From Planctomycetota bacterium (lineage in GTDB: Bacteria; Planctomycetota; GCA-002687715; DRQF01): DNA of 64,000 bases. Each line of letters starts with the position of its first letter. Position 1 is the first letter of the stretch. The stretch is from the NCBI GenBank assembly GCA_020639295.1, contig JACKGY010000003.1, forward strand, positions 868,001 through 932,000, written 5' to 3'. Below, piece after piece: positions 20,802 to 29,815 of the stretch. The notes under the pieces are model-generated. The model made no database searches and was not told where the DNA came from. It saw only the letters and a program-made list of their open reading frames with translations. The translations under genes and the position numbers were made by a program.

Positions 20802-21212
20802 ATGCCGACGGTCAGCATTCGCTACGAGAACGACCTGCGCTGCGCGGCCACCCACGAGGCCAGCACGACGACCATCCATACCGATGCCCCGAAGGACAAC
20901 CAGGGTCTGGGGCGTTCCTTCTCCCCCACCGATCTGGTCGCGGCCGCCCTGGGCTCCTGCATGGCCACGATCATGGGCATCTACGCCCGCCGCCACGAAC
21001 TCGACATCGAGGGCATGGAGGTCACCGTCGACAAGCGGATGACCGACTCGCCGCGCCGGATCGGTGCCCTGGAGACGACGATCACCCTGCCGCGCCCGGT
21101 GCCCGATCGCCATCGCGAGCCACTGCGGCGGGCCGCGGAGAGTTGCCCGGTTCACAAGAGCCTCCTGGCCGAGATCGACAAGCCGATCGTCTTCCACTTC
21201 CCCGAAGCGTGA
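20802..21212 (+). CDS. OsmC/Ohr-family thiol peroxidase-like protein
   Basis: OsmC-family proteins reduce organic hydroperoxides with two cysteines. This 136-residue product has the first cysteine in LGSCMATIM (C53) after SPTDLVAAA and the second in ESCPVHKSL (C115), both in the expected positions. Length is typical of the family. AGGAG sits 5 nt before the ATG, in the stop-codon region of the previous gene. The stop codon overlaps the GTG start of the next gene (GTGA). Confidence 0.9.
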   Translation: MPTVSIRYENDLRCAATHEASTTTIHTDAPKDNQGLGRSFSPTDLVAAALGSCMATIMGIYARRHELDIEGMEVTVDKRMTDSPRRIGALETTITLPRPVPDRHREPLRRAAESCPVHKSLLAEIDKPIVFHFPEA

Positions 21213-22069
21213 GCGAGGACGGGATCGATCTCCTGATCACCGGCGCCGGGGGTTTCCTCGGCGGACGGCTCCGGGGCCTGGCCCGGGCGCGTGGCCTCCG
21301 GGTCGCCTCGAGCCGTGACGGCCTCGGCCGGCTCGACCTCGAGACCCCGGGGGCGACCGGCACCCTCGTCCGCGCGCTCCGGCCGCGACGCATCGTCCAC
21401 GCCGCCGCCATTCCCGACATCGCCGCCTGCGCGGCGGCGCCCGATCTCGCCTGGCGGGTCAACGTCGAGGCGAGCCGCGAACTGGCCCGCGCGGCGGCCG
21501 ACCTGGGTTCGAGACTGCTCTTCGTCTCCACCGACCAGGTCTTCGACGGTCGCGACGCTCCCTACACCGAGGACGCTCCGGCCCGACCCCTGCACCACTA
21601 CGGTCGGAGCAAGCTCGCGGCCGAGACCGCCCTCCTCGAGCTCGACGCCGACCTCCTCGTCGTCCGCCTCCCGCTCCTGCTCGGTCCGGCCCGTGGCGGC
21701 CGGCGCTCGGCCTCGGACCAGGTCTACGACGCGGCCCGGGAAGGTCGGCGGCTCGGGCTCTTCGTCGACGAGTACCGGAGCCCCCTGGTGGTGGAGGCGG
21801 CCGCCGAAGCGCTCCTCGACCTCCTCGACCGGCCGGCCCGCGGACTGCTGCATCTGGGCGGCCCCGAGCGCCTTTCGCGCTTCGAGATCGGTCGTCTCCT
21901 GCTCCTCGGGGCGGGGCTCGATCCGGACTCGACCCTCGACCCGGGCCGGCTCGCCGGTCATCCCCTCGAGGCCACGCGACCGGCGGATCTCGGCCTCGAT
22001 AGCGCTCGAGCCGAAGCCTGGCTCGATCGAGTCATGCCCAGGATCACCGAGGCAATTCCCTTTCATTGA
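21209..22069 (+). CDS. NAD-dependent sugar reductase, RmlD/epimerase-like
   Basis: An extended short-chain dehydrogenase of 286 residues: Rossmann loop TGAGGFLGGRL near the N-terminus, then the VHAAA stretch, a serine/threonine segment FVSTDQVFDG and the active-site YGRSK (Tyr and Lys in YxxxK). STDQVFDG and the overall shape fit dTDP-4-dehydrorhamnose reductase (RmlD), but the other rml genes are absent, so the sugar is unknown. The GTG start overlaps the upstream stop (21209-21212). It ends 12 nt before a long leader region. Confidence 0.8.
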   Translation: MSEDGIDLLITGAGGFLGGRLRGLARARGLRVASSRDGLGRLDLETPGATGTLVRALRPRRIVHAAAIPDIAACAAAPDLAWRVNVEASRELARAAADLGSRLLFVSTDQVFDGRDAPYTEDAPARPLHHYGRSKLAAETALLELDADLLVVRLPLLLGPARGGRRSASDQVYDAAREGRRLGLFVDEYRSPLVVEAAAEALLDLLDRPARGLLHLGGPERLSRFEIGRLLLLGAGLDPDSTLDPGRLAGHPLEATRPADLGLDSARAEAWLDRVMPRITEAIPFH

Positions 22070-22326
22070 GGGACTTGCACCGGCCAGGGACCAGGGAGAC
22101 AATCGCCGGTTGCGCGCCACGCTCATGGGTTAAGTTGCGAACGGCTTGCAAGGTCCAGGCTTCTTCCCTCTATGAAACCGAGGAAAAGTAAAAGCCTTTT
22201 GCTTCAGTCGGCTCAATCCATATCCTTCGCGATACATCGTCGCTCTCGGGCTTGAACACACGAGAGCTTCGCGCCGTGCGGAACCGAGTCGGTCAGGTCC
22301 GACTCATCGAAAACAGGGGTTTGAAC
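22070..22326 (+). promoter_or_regulatory. Promoter and structured leader of the FG-GAP gene
   Basis: TTGCTT (22199-22204), 16 nt, TATCCT (22221-22226) form a promoter behind an A-rich tract (GAGGAAAAGTAAAAGCC). The roughly 90-nt leader holds two perfect 7-bp hairpins: GCTCTCG/CGAGAGC (22242-22248 and 22261-22267, 12-nt loop) and GAGTCGG/CCGACTC (22286-22292 and 22299-22305, loop TCAGGT). The ATG at 22327 follows AGGGG at about 7 nt. Confidence 0.5.
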
Positions 22327-23856
22327 ATGATCCACCGCCTCGCGACTCTTCGCCAGCTGCTGACCCTCGGCCTGATCGCTGCCCTCGGCAGCACCCTTCA
22401 GGCCCAGGTCAGCTTCAACTTCGGCAACACCTCGACCTTCGGCACCGGCAACATCCCCGGTCGCTCCGCCAGCGCGGACCTGGACGGCGACGGCGACCGC
22501 GATCTGGTCGTGCTCAACGTCCTCGACAACACCGCCACCGTCTGGCGCAACGACGGCAACCTGACCTTCACCAACATCGCGACCCTGAACACCGCGAACT
22601 CCCCGGCCGACGTCGACCTCGTCGACATGGACGGCGACACGATCCTCGACGTGGTGATCACCGCCCGCCAGTCCACGGTCCAGGTCTTCATCAACAGTGG
22701 TTCCGCCAGCTTCGCGGCGCCGCTGTCGAGCCCGGCCGGTTTCGACTCCTACAGCGCCCTGCCGATCGACCTCAACGCCGACGGCGCGCTCGACCTCCTG
22801 GTCTGCAACTACGCCTCGAACAAGATCTCGGTGCTGTTCAACGACGGCTCGGGCAACCTGAGCCTGGTCAGCGCCAGCTTCGCGGGTGGCGGTGGCCCGA
22901 CCAAGATCATCGCCGCCGACCTGGACAACGACAACGACGACGACCTCCTGGTCGAACTCGCCGGATCGAACGCGGTCATGCTGGTCCAGAACACCGGCGC
23001 CGGCCTCGTTCCGCTCACCTACCTGGGCACCGGCGTCTTCCCGCTGGACATGATCGTCAACGACTTCAACTACGACGGCCTGCTCGACATCGCCACCTGC
23101 AACGTGTTCAGCAACGACGTCACCGTCATCCTGAACCAGGGCGGCCTGACCTTCGCCGCGCCGGCCAACTACGCGGTCGGCGATCGTCCGACCGGTCTCG
23201 CCGTGCTCGACGCCGACAACGGCCTCGGCATGGACATCGCCGTGGCGACCTTCGACGGCGGCGGCGTCAGCGTGCTTCGGAACGACGGCACCTCGGCCTT
23301 CGGTATCAACAGCGTGCTGAGCACCGGCGGCAACATCTTCCATGTGCTCACCGGTGACTTCGACGGCGACTGGGATGACGACATCCTCGCGGTCAACCTC
23401 AGCGGCAACGCCATCCACGTGCTCGCCAACCAGATTCCGGCCCGCCGCTACCCCGGTTCGGACGAGGACCTCGAGCTGGTGTCGATGATCGACGGGATCA
23501 CGATCCCGAGCGGGCAGGCCGTGACCGTCGGCCAGACCAACTCGATCGTCATCAACACGCTCATCTCCTTCATGGGCACCTTCGACAACGACTTCGGCAT
23601 CATCGCGATGCAGCAGTACAACCGGGGCTTCCCGCCCTTCACCAACTACCCGGGACTCTACCTGAACAACTTCGTGTACCCGGCCCAGGCCCTGCTCCAG
23701 CAGACCCTGGTCCCCGGTGGCATCACCGTGCAGTTCAACATTCCCATGGGCCTCGTCGGCAACCACTACCTGGTCCAGGGCATCGCCCTGAGCCCGAACG
23801 CGGCCAACGGCATGGCGGCCTTCACCGACGCCCTCGAGTTCCACGTGCTGCCCTGA
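22327..23856 (+). CDS. Secreted FG-GAP/VCBS-repeat protein
   Basis: The 509-residue product starts with a signal peptide (LITLGLIAAL-type core, cleaved after LQA) and then has repeated segments of the FG-GAP/VCBS beta-propeller kind, each with a calcium-loop pattern such as DLDGDGDRDLVV, DLNADGALDLLV, DLDNDNDDDLLV and DFNYDGLLDIAT. A 130-residue C-terminal module beginning YPGSDEDLELVSMIDG is a style I associate with planctomycete secreted proteins. The start at 22327 is chosen over 22252 because it begins the signal peptide and the upstream residues fall in a leader with hairpins. It is expected to be secreted, but no partner is evident. Confidence 0.88.
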   Translation: MIHRLATLRQLLTLGLIAALGSTLQAQVSFNFGNTSTFGTGNIPGRSASADLDGDGDRDLVVLNVLDNTATVWRNDGNLTFTNIATLNTANSPADVDLVDMDGDTILDVVITARQSTVQVFINSGSASFAAPLSSPAGFDSYSALPIDLNADGALDLLVCNYASNKISVLFNDGSGNLSLVSASFAGGGGPTKIIAADLDNDNDDDLLVELAGSNAVMLVQNTGAGLVPLTYLGTGVFPLDMIVNDFNYDGLLDIATCNVFSNDVTVILNQGGLTFAAPANYAVGDRPTGLAVLDADNGLGMDIAVATFDGGGVSVLRNDGTSAFGINSVLSTGGNIFHVLTGDFDGDWDDDILAVNLSGNAIHVLANQIPARRYPGSDEDLELVSMIDGITIPSGQAVTVGQTNSIVINTLISFMGTFDNDFGIIAMQQYNRGFPPFTNYPGLYLNNFVYPAQALLQQTLVPGGITVQFNIPMGLVGNHYLVQGIALSPNAANGMAAFTDALEFHVLP

Positions 23857-24185
23857 GTTCGCAGGCGGGTCGTGACGGGGCGCCGCCCGGCGCCCCCGCC
23901 TCAGGGCGATCGCGACCCGCAGCGGCCGTCACGGCGGCTTCGATCGCATGTTCAAGCCCGATCGGGGAGGTCTGGAGCGCGCACTCCGGATCTCCCCTTC
24001 TCCTTTCGAAATCCCGACTGCCACATCGTCAGGGCGGGATTCGCCATCCGCTCGGGCCGTTCCCGTATCAATCCATGATCGAGGGCCGCGATCTGGATCG
24101 TCGTCCTCGTCCCGGTGCCCATGGACACCGCGGTAGAGGGAGCGATCCGCGACCTGAGCCGTCGGACCATGCGCGGAGCAGCACG
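23857..24185. other. Intergenic region with terminator
   Basis: The 329-bp gap after the FG-GAP gene contains the hairpin described separately. The rest includes several GC-rich direct segments and short ORFs without recognisable products. The nearest Shine-Dalgarno to the site-2 protease ATG is GGAG at about 8 nt. I see no RNA gene or operator there. Confidence 0.5.
23877..23896 (+). terminator. GC-rich hairpin after the FG-GAP gene
   Basis: An 8-bp perfect stem (GGGGCGCC / GGCGCCCC) with loop GCCC lies 21 nt after the stop codon. It has no T-tract. Confidence 0.5.
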
Positions 24186-25100
24186 ATGAGCATGCAACGA
24201 GCCCTGTTGAGCGATGGCATCCGACTCGGACGATTGGCCGGGATCGAGATCAACCTGTCACCCAGCTTCCTGCCGCTGGCCCTCCTCCTGGTGGTCGGAC
24301 TCGATCCGATCGCCGGCGGCCTCCTGGCGGCCATCCTGCTGGCCGTCCTGCTGGCCTCGTCCATCGTCGCCCACGAGCTCGGTCACGCCCTCACGGCCCG
24401 GGCCTTCGGCATCCGGACCCGGGCCATCACCCTGCACCTGCTCGGCGGCGTGGCCAAGATCGAAGGCGAGCCGCGCCGACCGGCCCATGAGATCCTGATC
24501 GCCGCCGCCGGACCGGCCGTGAGCCTCCTTCTGGCCGCGATCTTCTTCGGCCTGACCTGGCTGACCGCCCTGGTCGCGGGCCCATGGCAGGGTGCCTTTC
24601 TCTACCTCAGCGTGGCGAACCTGATCCTGGCCGCCTTCAACCTCCTTCCCGGTCTGCCGCTCGACGGTGGCCGGATCCTGCGCGGCATCCTCTGGGCCCG
24701 TTCCCAGGACCGCCGTGGCGCGACGATCAGCGCCGCGCGCGGCGGTGAGATCATCGCCTATCTGATCTTCGCGCTGGCCTTCCTCCGCCTGATCGACCCC
24801 ACAGGCGGCCTCGTCGCCGCCTTCTTCCCGGCCCTCATGGCCTGGTTCCTGCTGGGCGCCGCGCGCGCCGAGAAGGCCCGGGCGGAGCTTTCGGGTCGGC
24901 CCTCGGGTCAGACCCGGCCCGGCCTCGCCGAGCTCCTGGAGCTGGCGCGGCGAACGCGACCGGTCGAGGTCGTCGTCAGCAGGGCCAGCCGACCCCGGTC
25001 GACCATCGATCCGGAGCGCGAAGTGATCCGCTACCCGGACGGCCGTGAGCTTTACATCGAGCGGCCGAGACGTTCTCATCCGGGGCATGACCGTCGATGA
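24186..25100 (+). CDS. Site-2 protease family membrane metalloprotease (M50)
   Basis: Intramembrane zinc protease of 304 residues with zinc motif HELGH (63-67) in a transmembrane helix, and the second metal motif NLLPGLPLDGGR (152-163). Several hydrophobic segments surround these, and the C-terminus is a soluble arginine-rich tail. It has no PDZ or CBS domain visible. Such proteases cleave membrane-bound regulators such as anti-sigma factors; whether the anti-sigma factor at 3289 is a substrate is unknown. ATG 24186 has GGAG at about 8 nt. The gene overlaps the sirtuin gene by 14 nt. Confidence 0.88.
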   Translation: MSMQRALLSDGIRLGRLAGIEINLSPSFLPLALLLVVGLDPIAGGLLAAILLAVLLASSIVAHELGHALTARAFGIRTRAITLHLLGGVAKIEGEPRRPAHEILIAAAGPAVSLLLAAIFFGLTWLTALVAGPWQGAFLYLSVANLILAAFNLLPGLPLDGGRILRGILWARSQDRRGATISAARGGEIIAYLIFALAFLRLIDPTGGLVAAFFPALMAWFLLGAARAEKARAELSGRPSGQTRPGLAELLELARRTRPVEVVVSRASRPRSTIDPEREVIRYPDGRELYIERPRRSHPGHDRR

Positions 25101-25929
25101 ACGACTGGAGGCCCTGGTCGAGGACCGTCTGAGCTCCGACGGCCGTCTGGTCGTCCTCTCCGGAGCGGGCATCTCGGCCGAGAGCGGCATCCCCACCTTT
25201 CGCGGGGCCGATGGTTTCTGGACCGTCGGCTCCACCGTCTATCAGCCCCAGGAGATCGCCACCTTCGAGTTCTTCATGCGCGAGCCACCGGTGACCTGGG
25301 CCTGGTATCTCCACCGCCGGGCAGCCTGCCACCGTGCCCGCCCGAACGCGGCCCATCTGGCGCTGGTCGAGCTCGAGTCGCTGCTCGGCGATCGCTTCAC
25401 GCTGGTGACGCAGAACGTCGACGGCCTCCATCGGCGAGCGGGTTCGGGCCCGACCCGCCTGCTCGAGATCCACGGCAATCTCGACCGGGTTCGCTGCAGC
25501 GCGAACTGCGGCGGCGCGACCTGGCCGGTACCGGCGCGCTTCGACGACTGGGAGGATCGACGGCAACTCGACGCGGAGGAGCTGGACCTCCTCGCCTGCC
25601 CCCATTGCGCCGCTCGAGGGCGCCCCCACGTGCTCTGGTTCGACGAGTTCTACGACGAGACGAACTTCCACTTCTACGGGGCCCAGAACGCGGCGGCCGC
25701 GGCGACCCTCCTGGTCGTGGTCGGCACGACCGGCGCCACGAATCTGCCGATGCGCATGGCCGAGATCGCGGCGGGTCGGGGCACGGCCTTCATCGACGTC
25801 AACATCGAGGACAACGTCTTCCGCCGCCACGCCGCCAGTGATCCTCGATCACTCGTCCTCGACGGCCCCGCCAGCCACTGGCTCCCGCGTCTCGCCGCCG
25901 CGGTGGCACGCCGAGCCGGCTCGTCCTGA
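25087..25929 (+). CDS. Sirtuin-family NAD-dependent protein deacylase
   Basis: SIR2 enzymes remove acyl groups from lysine, consuming NAD. The 280-residue product has GAGISAESGIPTFRG (26-40), TQNVDGLHR with catalytic His at 129 (EIHGN) and a Zn-ribbon with C137, C141, C171 and C174. The WFDEFYDE segment replaces the usual WFGEMLP-like segment, so specificity may differ from CobB. The ATG at 25087 is favoured over a GTG at 25045 because it starts nearer to the family N-terminus. It overlaps the upstream protease gene in another frame, so the two are probably co-transcribed. Confidence 0.9.
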   Translation: MTVDERLEALVEDRLSSDGRLVVLSGAGISAESGIPTFRGADGFWTVGSTVYQPQEIATFEFFMREPPVTWAWYLHRRAACHRARPNAAHLALVELESLLGDRFTLVTQNVDGLHRRAGSGPTRLLEIHGNLDRVRCSANCGGATWPVPARFDDWEDRRQLDAEELDLLACPHCAARGRPHVLWFDEFYDETNFHFYGAQNAAAAATLLVVVGTTGATNLPMRMAEIAAGRGTAFIDVNIEDNVFRRHAASDPRSLVLDGPASHWLPRLAAAVARRAGSS

Positions 25930-25957
25930 GACGGGCTCGGAGGACGAGAAATCAAAA

Positions 25958-25971
25958 AAGCCCCGCGGCTT
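25958..25971 (-). terminator. Weak hairpin with T-tract on minus strand
   Basis: AAGCC and GGCTT form a 5-bp stem (loop CCGC) next to an A6 run at 25954-25959. Read on the minus strand it ends in a T-run, but no minus-strand gene needs it, so it may only be a leader structure of the DUF4397 gene. Confidence 0.25.
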
Positions 25972-25995
25972 CAGATGGTCGCAAGATCGCCTCCC

Positions 25996-26001
25996 TAGGC
26001 T
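25996..26001 (+). promoter_or_regulatory. -10 element of the DUF4397 gene
   Basis: TAGGCT lies 67 nt upstream of the ATG. No good -35 is visible. An AAGGAGA Shine-Dalgarno is placed about 8 nt before the ATG. Confidence 0.35.
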
Positions 26002-26068
26002 CGTGCTCGTGGTCAATGAGTGCGGCCACGCGGAGCGCAATCGAAACGCGGAACAAGGAGACACGAAC

Positions 26069-27214
26069 ATGAGACGACTCGGCCTGGTGCTGCTGATCGC
26101 CATCCTGGCGACTGCGGCTTCGGCACAGAACGCGGACCTGACCGTCATCAACGGTCTGCCCGGCCTCGGCGCGGCGGCGGACCTGGCGGTCGATGGCAGC
26201 ACGACCTTGACCGGCATTGCCTACGGCCAGAGCCAGGCGACGACCCTGGCGGCCGGCACCCATCTGATCGAGATCCTGGACGGCGGCGCCGTCGTGGTCA
26301 GCGACAACCTCACCGTCGCGGCCGGCGACAACGTGACCGCGGTCGCCCATCTCCTGGACGACGGGTCGCAGGCCCTCTCCTTCTTCACCAACGATCTCTC
26401 GGCGGTGACGCACTATGGCGACGGCCGCGTCGTCCTGCGCCATCTCGCCGACATCGGGACCTTCTCGGCGCGGCTCCAGGCGAGCACCTTCAACTGGGGA
26501 CCGCATCACGCCGGCAACAGCCAGATGTCGAATGGCGACGAGGTCAGCCTCGATCGCATCGCCGACAGCTACGACCTCACCCTCTCGACCCTGAGCGCAC
26601 CGCCGACCTTCCCGGGCTTCGGCGGCCCCGGCTTCGGCGGCCCCGGCGGCCATCATCACTTCGGCTTCGGTGGCGGCTTCGGCATGCCCGTCGTCGTGCT
26701 CGGACCCGAGACCCACGTGGTCACGGCCGACACCGCGACGATCATCCACGTGGTCGGCATCGAGAACGACGCCAGCTTCATGACCGTGGTCCAGACGGTC
26801 GCCCTCAGCCCGGCCACCGCGCCGGCGGCGGCCGACTTGAGCGTCACCGGCAGCCTCGTGGGTGGTTCCTGGGCGGCCGGCGGTGACATCACCTACGGTC
26901 TGACCGGCGCGGGAGCGAACGCCCTCGTCATGGTCTTCGTCAGCCAGGACAACACGCCGCAGACCGGCATCGGCGGCTGGAACATCGGGCTCGGCATCGG
27001 CGGCAACGGCTGGGTCTTCCCGGTCGCCATCGGCCATGCCGACGCCACCGGCGTCTATGCCAAGACCTACACCGTCCCGGCGGGCATGACGGCCTTCGCC
27101 CCGACGACGGCGGTCACGCTCTACCATCAGGCCATCAGCTTCAGCTCCGGCCACTGGTGGGGTTCCGGGCTGTTCAATCTCTCCGACATCGAATCCGTGG
27201 TCATCAATCCCTGA
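26069..27214 (+). CDS. Secreted DUF4397-type protein with Gly/His-rich insert
   Basis: The 381-residue product begins with a signal peptide (MRRLGLVLLIAILATAASAQ, cleaved after SAQ or SA). Residues about 22-125 match the DUF4397 pattern of secreted adhesin-like proteins (LTVINGLPG, AGTHLIEILDGG, SDNLTVAAGDNVTAVAHLL). A low-complexity insert around residues 180-205 is glycine-, phenylalanine- and histidine-rich (GFGGPGFGGPGGHHHFGFGG). The C-terminal part is another beta-rich region with an SGHWWGSG segment. The start has a strong Shine-Dalgarno. It is probably extracellular or envelope-bound; the function is unknown, and the His-rich insert could bind metal. Confidence 0.82.
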   Translation: MRRLGLVLLIAILATAASAQNADLTVINGLPGLGAAADLAVDGSTTLTGIAYGQSQATTLAAGTHLIEILDGGAVVVSDNLTVAAGDNVTAVAHLLDDGSQALSFFTNDLSAVTHYGDGRVVLRHLADIGTFSARLQASTFNWGPHHAGNSQMSNGDEVSLDRIADSYDLTLSTLSAPPTFPGFGGPGFGGPGGHHHFGFGGGFGMPVVVLGPETHVVTADTATIIHVVGIENDASFMTVVQTVALSPATAPAAADLSVTGSLVGGSWAAGGDITYGLTGAGANALVMVFVSQDNTPQTGIGGWNIGLGIGGNGWVFPVAIGHADATGVYAKTYTVPAGMTAFAPTTAVTLYHQAISFSSGHWWGSGLFNLSDIESVVINP

Positions 27215-27241
27215 CCGCGGATCCTCTCCGTGCCGTCGCCT

Positions 27242-27272
27242 GGCCCCGGGGCGTCCCAGACGCCCCGGGGCC
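27242..27272 (+). terminator. Strong hairpin after the DUF4397 gene
   Basis: A perfect 13-bp stem (GGCCCCGGGGCGT / ACGCCCCGGGGCC) with loop CCCAG lies 27 nt after the stop, followed by CCTTC. Confidence 0.75.
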
Positions 27273-27351
27273 CCTTCACGCAGCGTGACTCCATGGCCCG
27301 GCGACCGGGCCCGGCCGCGGGATGGAGGTCGCGAGTCGCGGTCCGGACTGG

Positions 27352-27357
27352 TAACCT
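27352..27357 (+). promoter_or_regulatory. -10 element of the two-component operon
   Basis: TAACCT lies 23 nt upstream of the response regulator ATG, with GGAG between them. No clear -35 is visible. Confidence 0.35.
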
Positions 27358-27380
27358 GCGTCTGACGATCGGAGTTTCCG

Positions 27381-28096
<716 letters not shown>

Positions 28097-28100
<4 letters not shown>

Positions 28101-29776
28101 CCATCCGGCTCCGACTGATCCTGGCCATCGTCGGCACGGCCCTGGCCCTCGCCCCGGTCATCCTCTGGCAGACCGCTCGCATGGATCGCCAGGCGATCGA
28201 GGACAGCATCCATTCCCTGGCCCTGGCGACCATGAACGACTGGGGACTGGAGGCCTGCCGCGACTGGCCCGAGAGCTTCGCGGGAGGCAGCGCCTGGTTC
28301 GAGAGCCGCGGCCCCTTCGGTGGTCCCTTTCGTGGCGGCCGACCGCGATCGCGACCGGAGCACGACGACGACCGCGATGCCCGGGGTCAGAACGGCGACG
28401 GTCCGGGCGGATCGGGCCCGCCCCCGCCCCACGACCACGGCGACGAGCCCCGCCGGCCACCGGACGAGGACGACCGCGCCGGAGACGGCGACCAACGGCC
28501 GGGACGACCGCTGCGCGCCTTCGCGCAGCGCGCGCGCGAGCGCTTCGCGCCCTCGCCGGACCGCATCCTCGGCCCCACCGAGAGCCGCTTCGACTACAAG
28601 CTCTGGGCCTACCGCTCGGACTACCACTCCGACAATCCCAACGCCCCCGAGATCCCGTCGAGGCTGCGCCTGCAACTGGAGAACGGCGCCGCCATGGCCA
28701 CCGAGCCCTTCGAAGTCGAGGGCGATGCACGCCGGCACACGATGGCGCTGATCCGGACACCCTGGCCCGACGACCCCTGCGCCTTCCTGCTGGTCAAGCA
28801 CTCCGCTCCCGATCCCGGAGATCGCGACGGCGAGCGGATCCGCATCGTCGGCGGCGCCACCCTCGCTCTCCTCTTGGCGGCGATGCTGGCCTGCTATCCG
28901 GTCATCCGCCGCATCCGCTTCCTCGCCCGTGAGGTCAGCCGAAGCGCCGACGAGGGCTATGGCGGCGAGATCCGCCTGGGTGGCCGCGACGAGGTCGCCG
29001 TCCTGGCGCGCGCCTTCAACGAGGCCGCCTCGTCGATTCGCGGCCATCTCGCCGAGGTCGCCGCGCGCGAGCATGGCCTGCGTGAATTCGTCGCCAACAC
29101 GACCCACGACGTGATGCTGCCGATCACCGTCCTGCAGGGCCATCTCGCCGCGATCGAGAACGCGCTCCGCGACGATCGCCCGATCGATCACGGCGCGCTC
29201 GCGGGCAGCTTCATGGAGGTCAGCTACATGACCTCGATCATCAACAACCTCGCCACCAGCGCGAAGCTCGAAGGCGCCCATCTCGATCTGACCCGCGCGC
29301 CCGTGGACCTGAACGAGATCGTCCGCCGCGTGGTCGCCCGCAACACGCCCCTGGCGCGCATCCGCGCCCTCGAGATCGAGGCCTCGTTGCCGGAGGAGGT
29401 CGCCACGATCGAAGGCGACGTCACGCTCCTGGAGCAGGCCATCGGCAACGTCGTGCACAATGCCGTGCGCCACAACCACGTCGGGGGCCACGTCGCGGTC
29501 ATCCTCGAGTGCGCGAGCGACCGGTTCCTCCTGCGCGTGATCGACGACGGTCCCGGCGTCGATCCGGCCGACATCGACCACCTCTGCGAGCGTCGCTTCC
29601 GCAGCGAGGAGGCGCGCAGCCGGACACCTGATGGACGCGGCCTCGGCCTGCACATCGCCCATGACGTCTGCCAGCGCCACCACCTCGACCTGACCTTCAG
29701 GCGCTCCGAGTACGGTGGCCTCGAGGTGCGGATCGCCGGGGCGCTCCTCACCGGCCAAGGCGAGGAGGCGGGCTGA
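28097..29776 (+). CDS. Sensor histidine kinase with disordered sensor loop
   Basis: The 559-residue kinase has TM1 (about 8-24), an extracytoplasmic region of about 220 residues, TM2 (about 249-271), a HAMP domain (about 270-322), phosphoacceptor H337 in ATTHDVMLP-type context, the N-box (NAVRHNHVGGH), and ATP-lid motifs DDGPGV and GRGLGLH. Residues 71-140 are a low-complexity stretch rich in Gly, Pro, Asp, Arg and His (for example DGPGGSGPPPPHDHGDEPRR), unusual for a sensor. It is translationally coupled to the response regulator. Confidence 0.93.
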
Positions 29777-29815
29777 GCCGAGCCGCCGGCGGAACCACGG
29801 TGACCGCCGCCGGCC

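Noticed and set aside
22252..22326. Upstream ATG at 22252 as start of the FG-GAP protein
   Set aside because: It would place 25 non-conserved residues before the signal peptide and run through the leader hairpins.
28300..28560. The repeated Gly/Asp/Pro/His stretch as a possible repeat array or CRISPR
   Set aside because: It is in frame inside the kinase and has no regular repeat-spacer structure.
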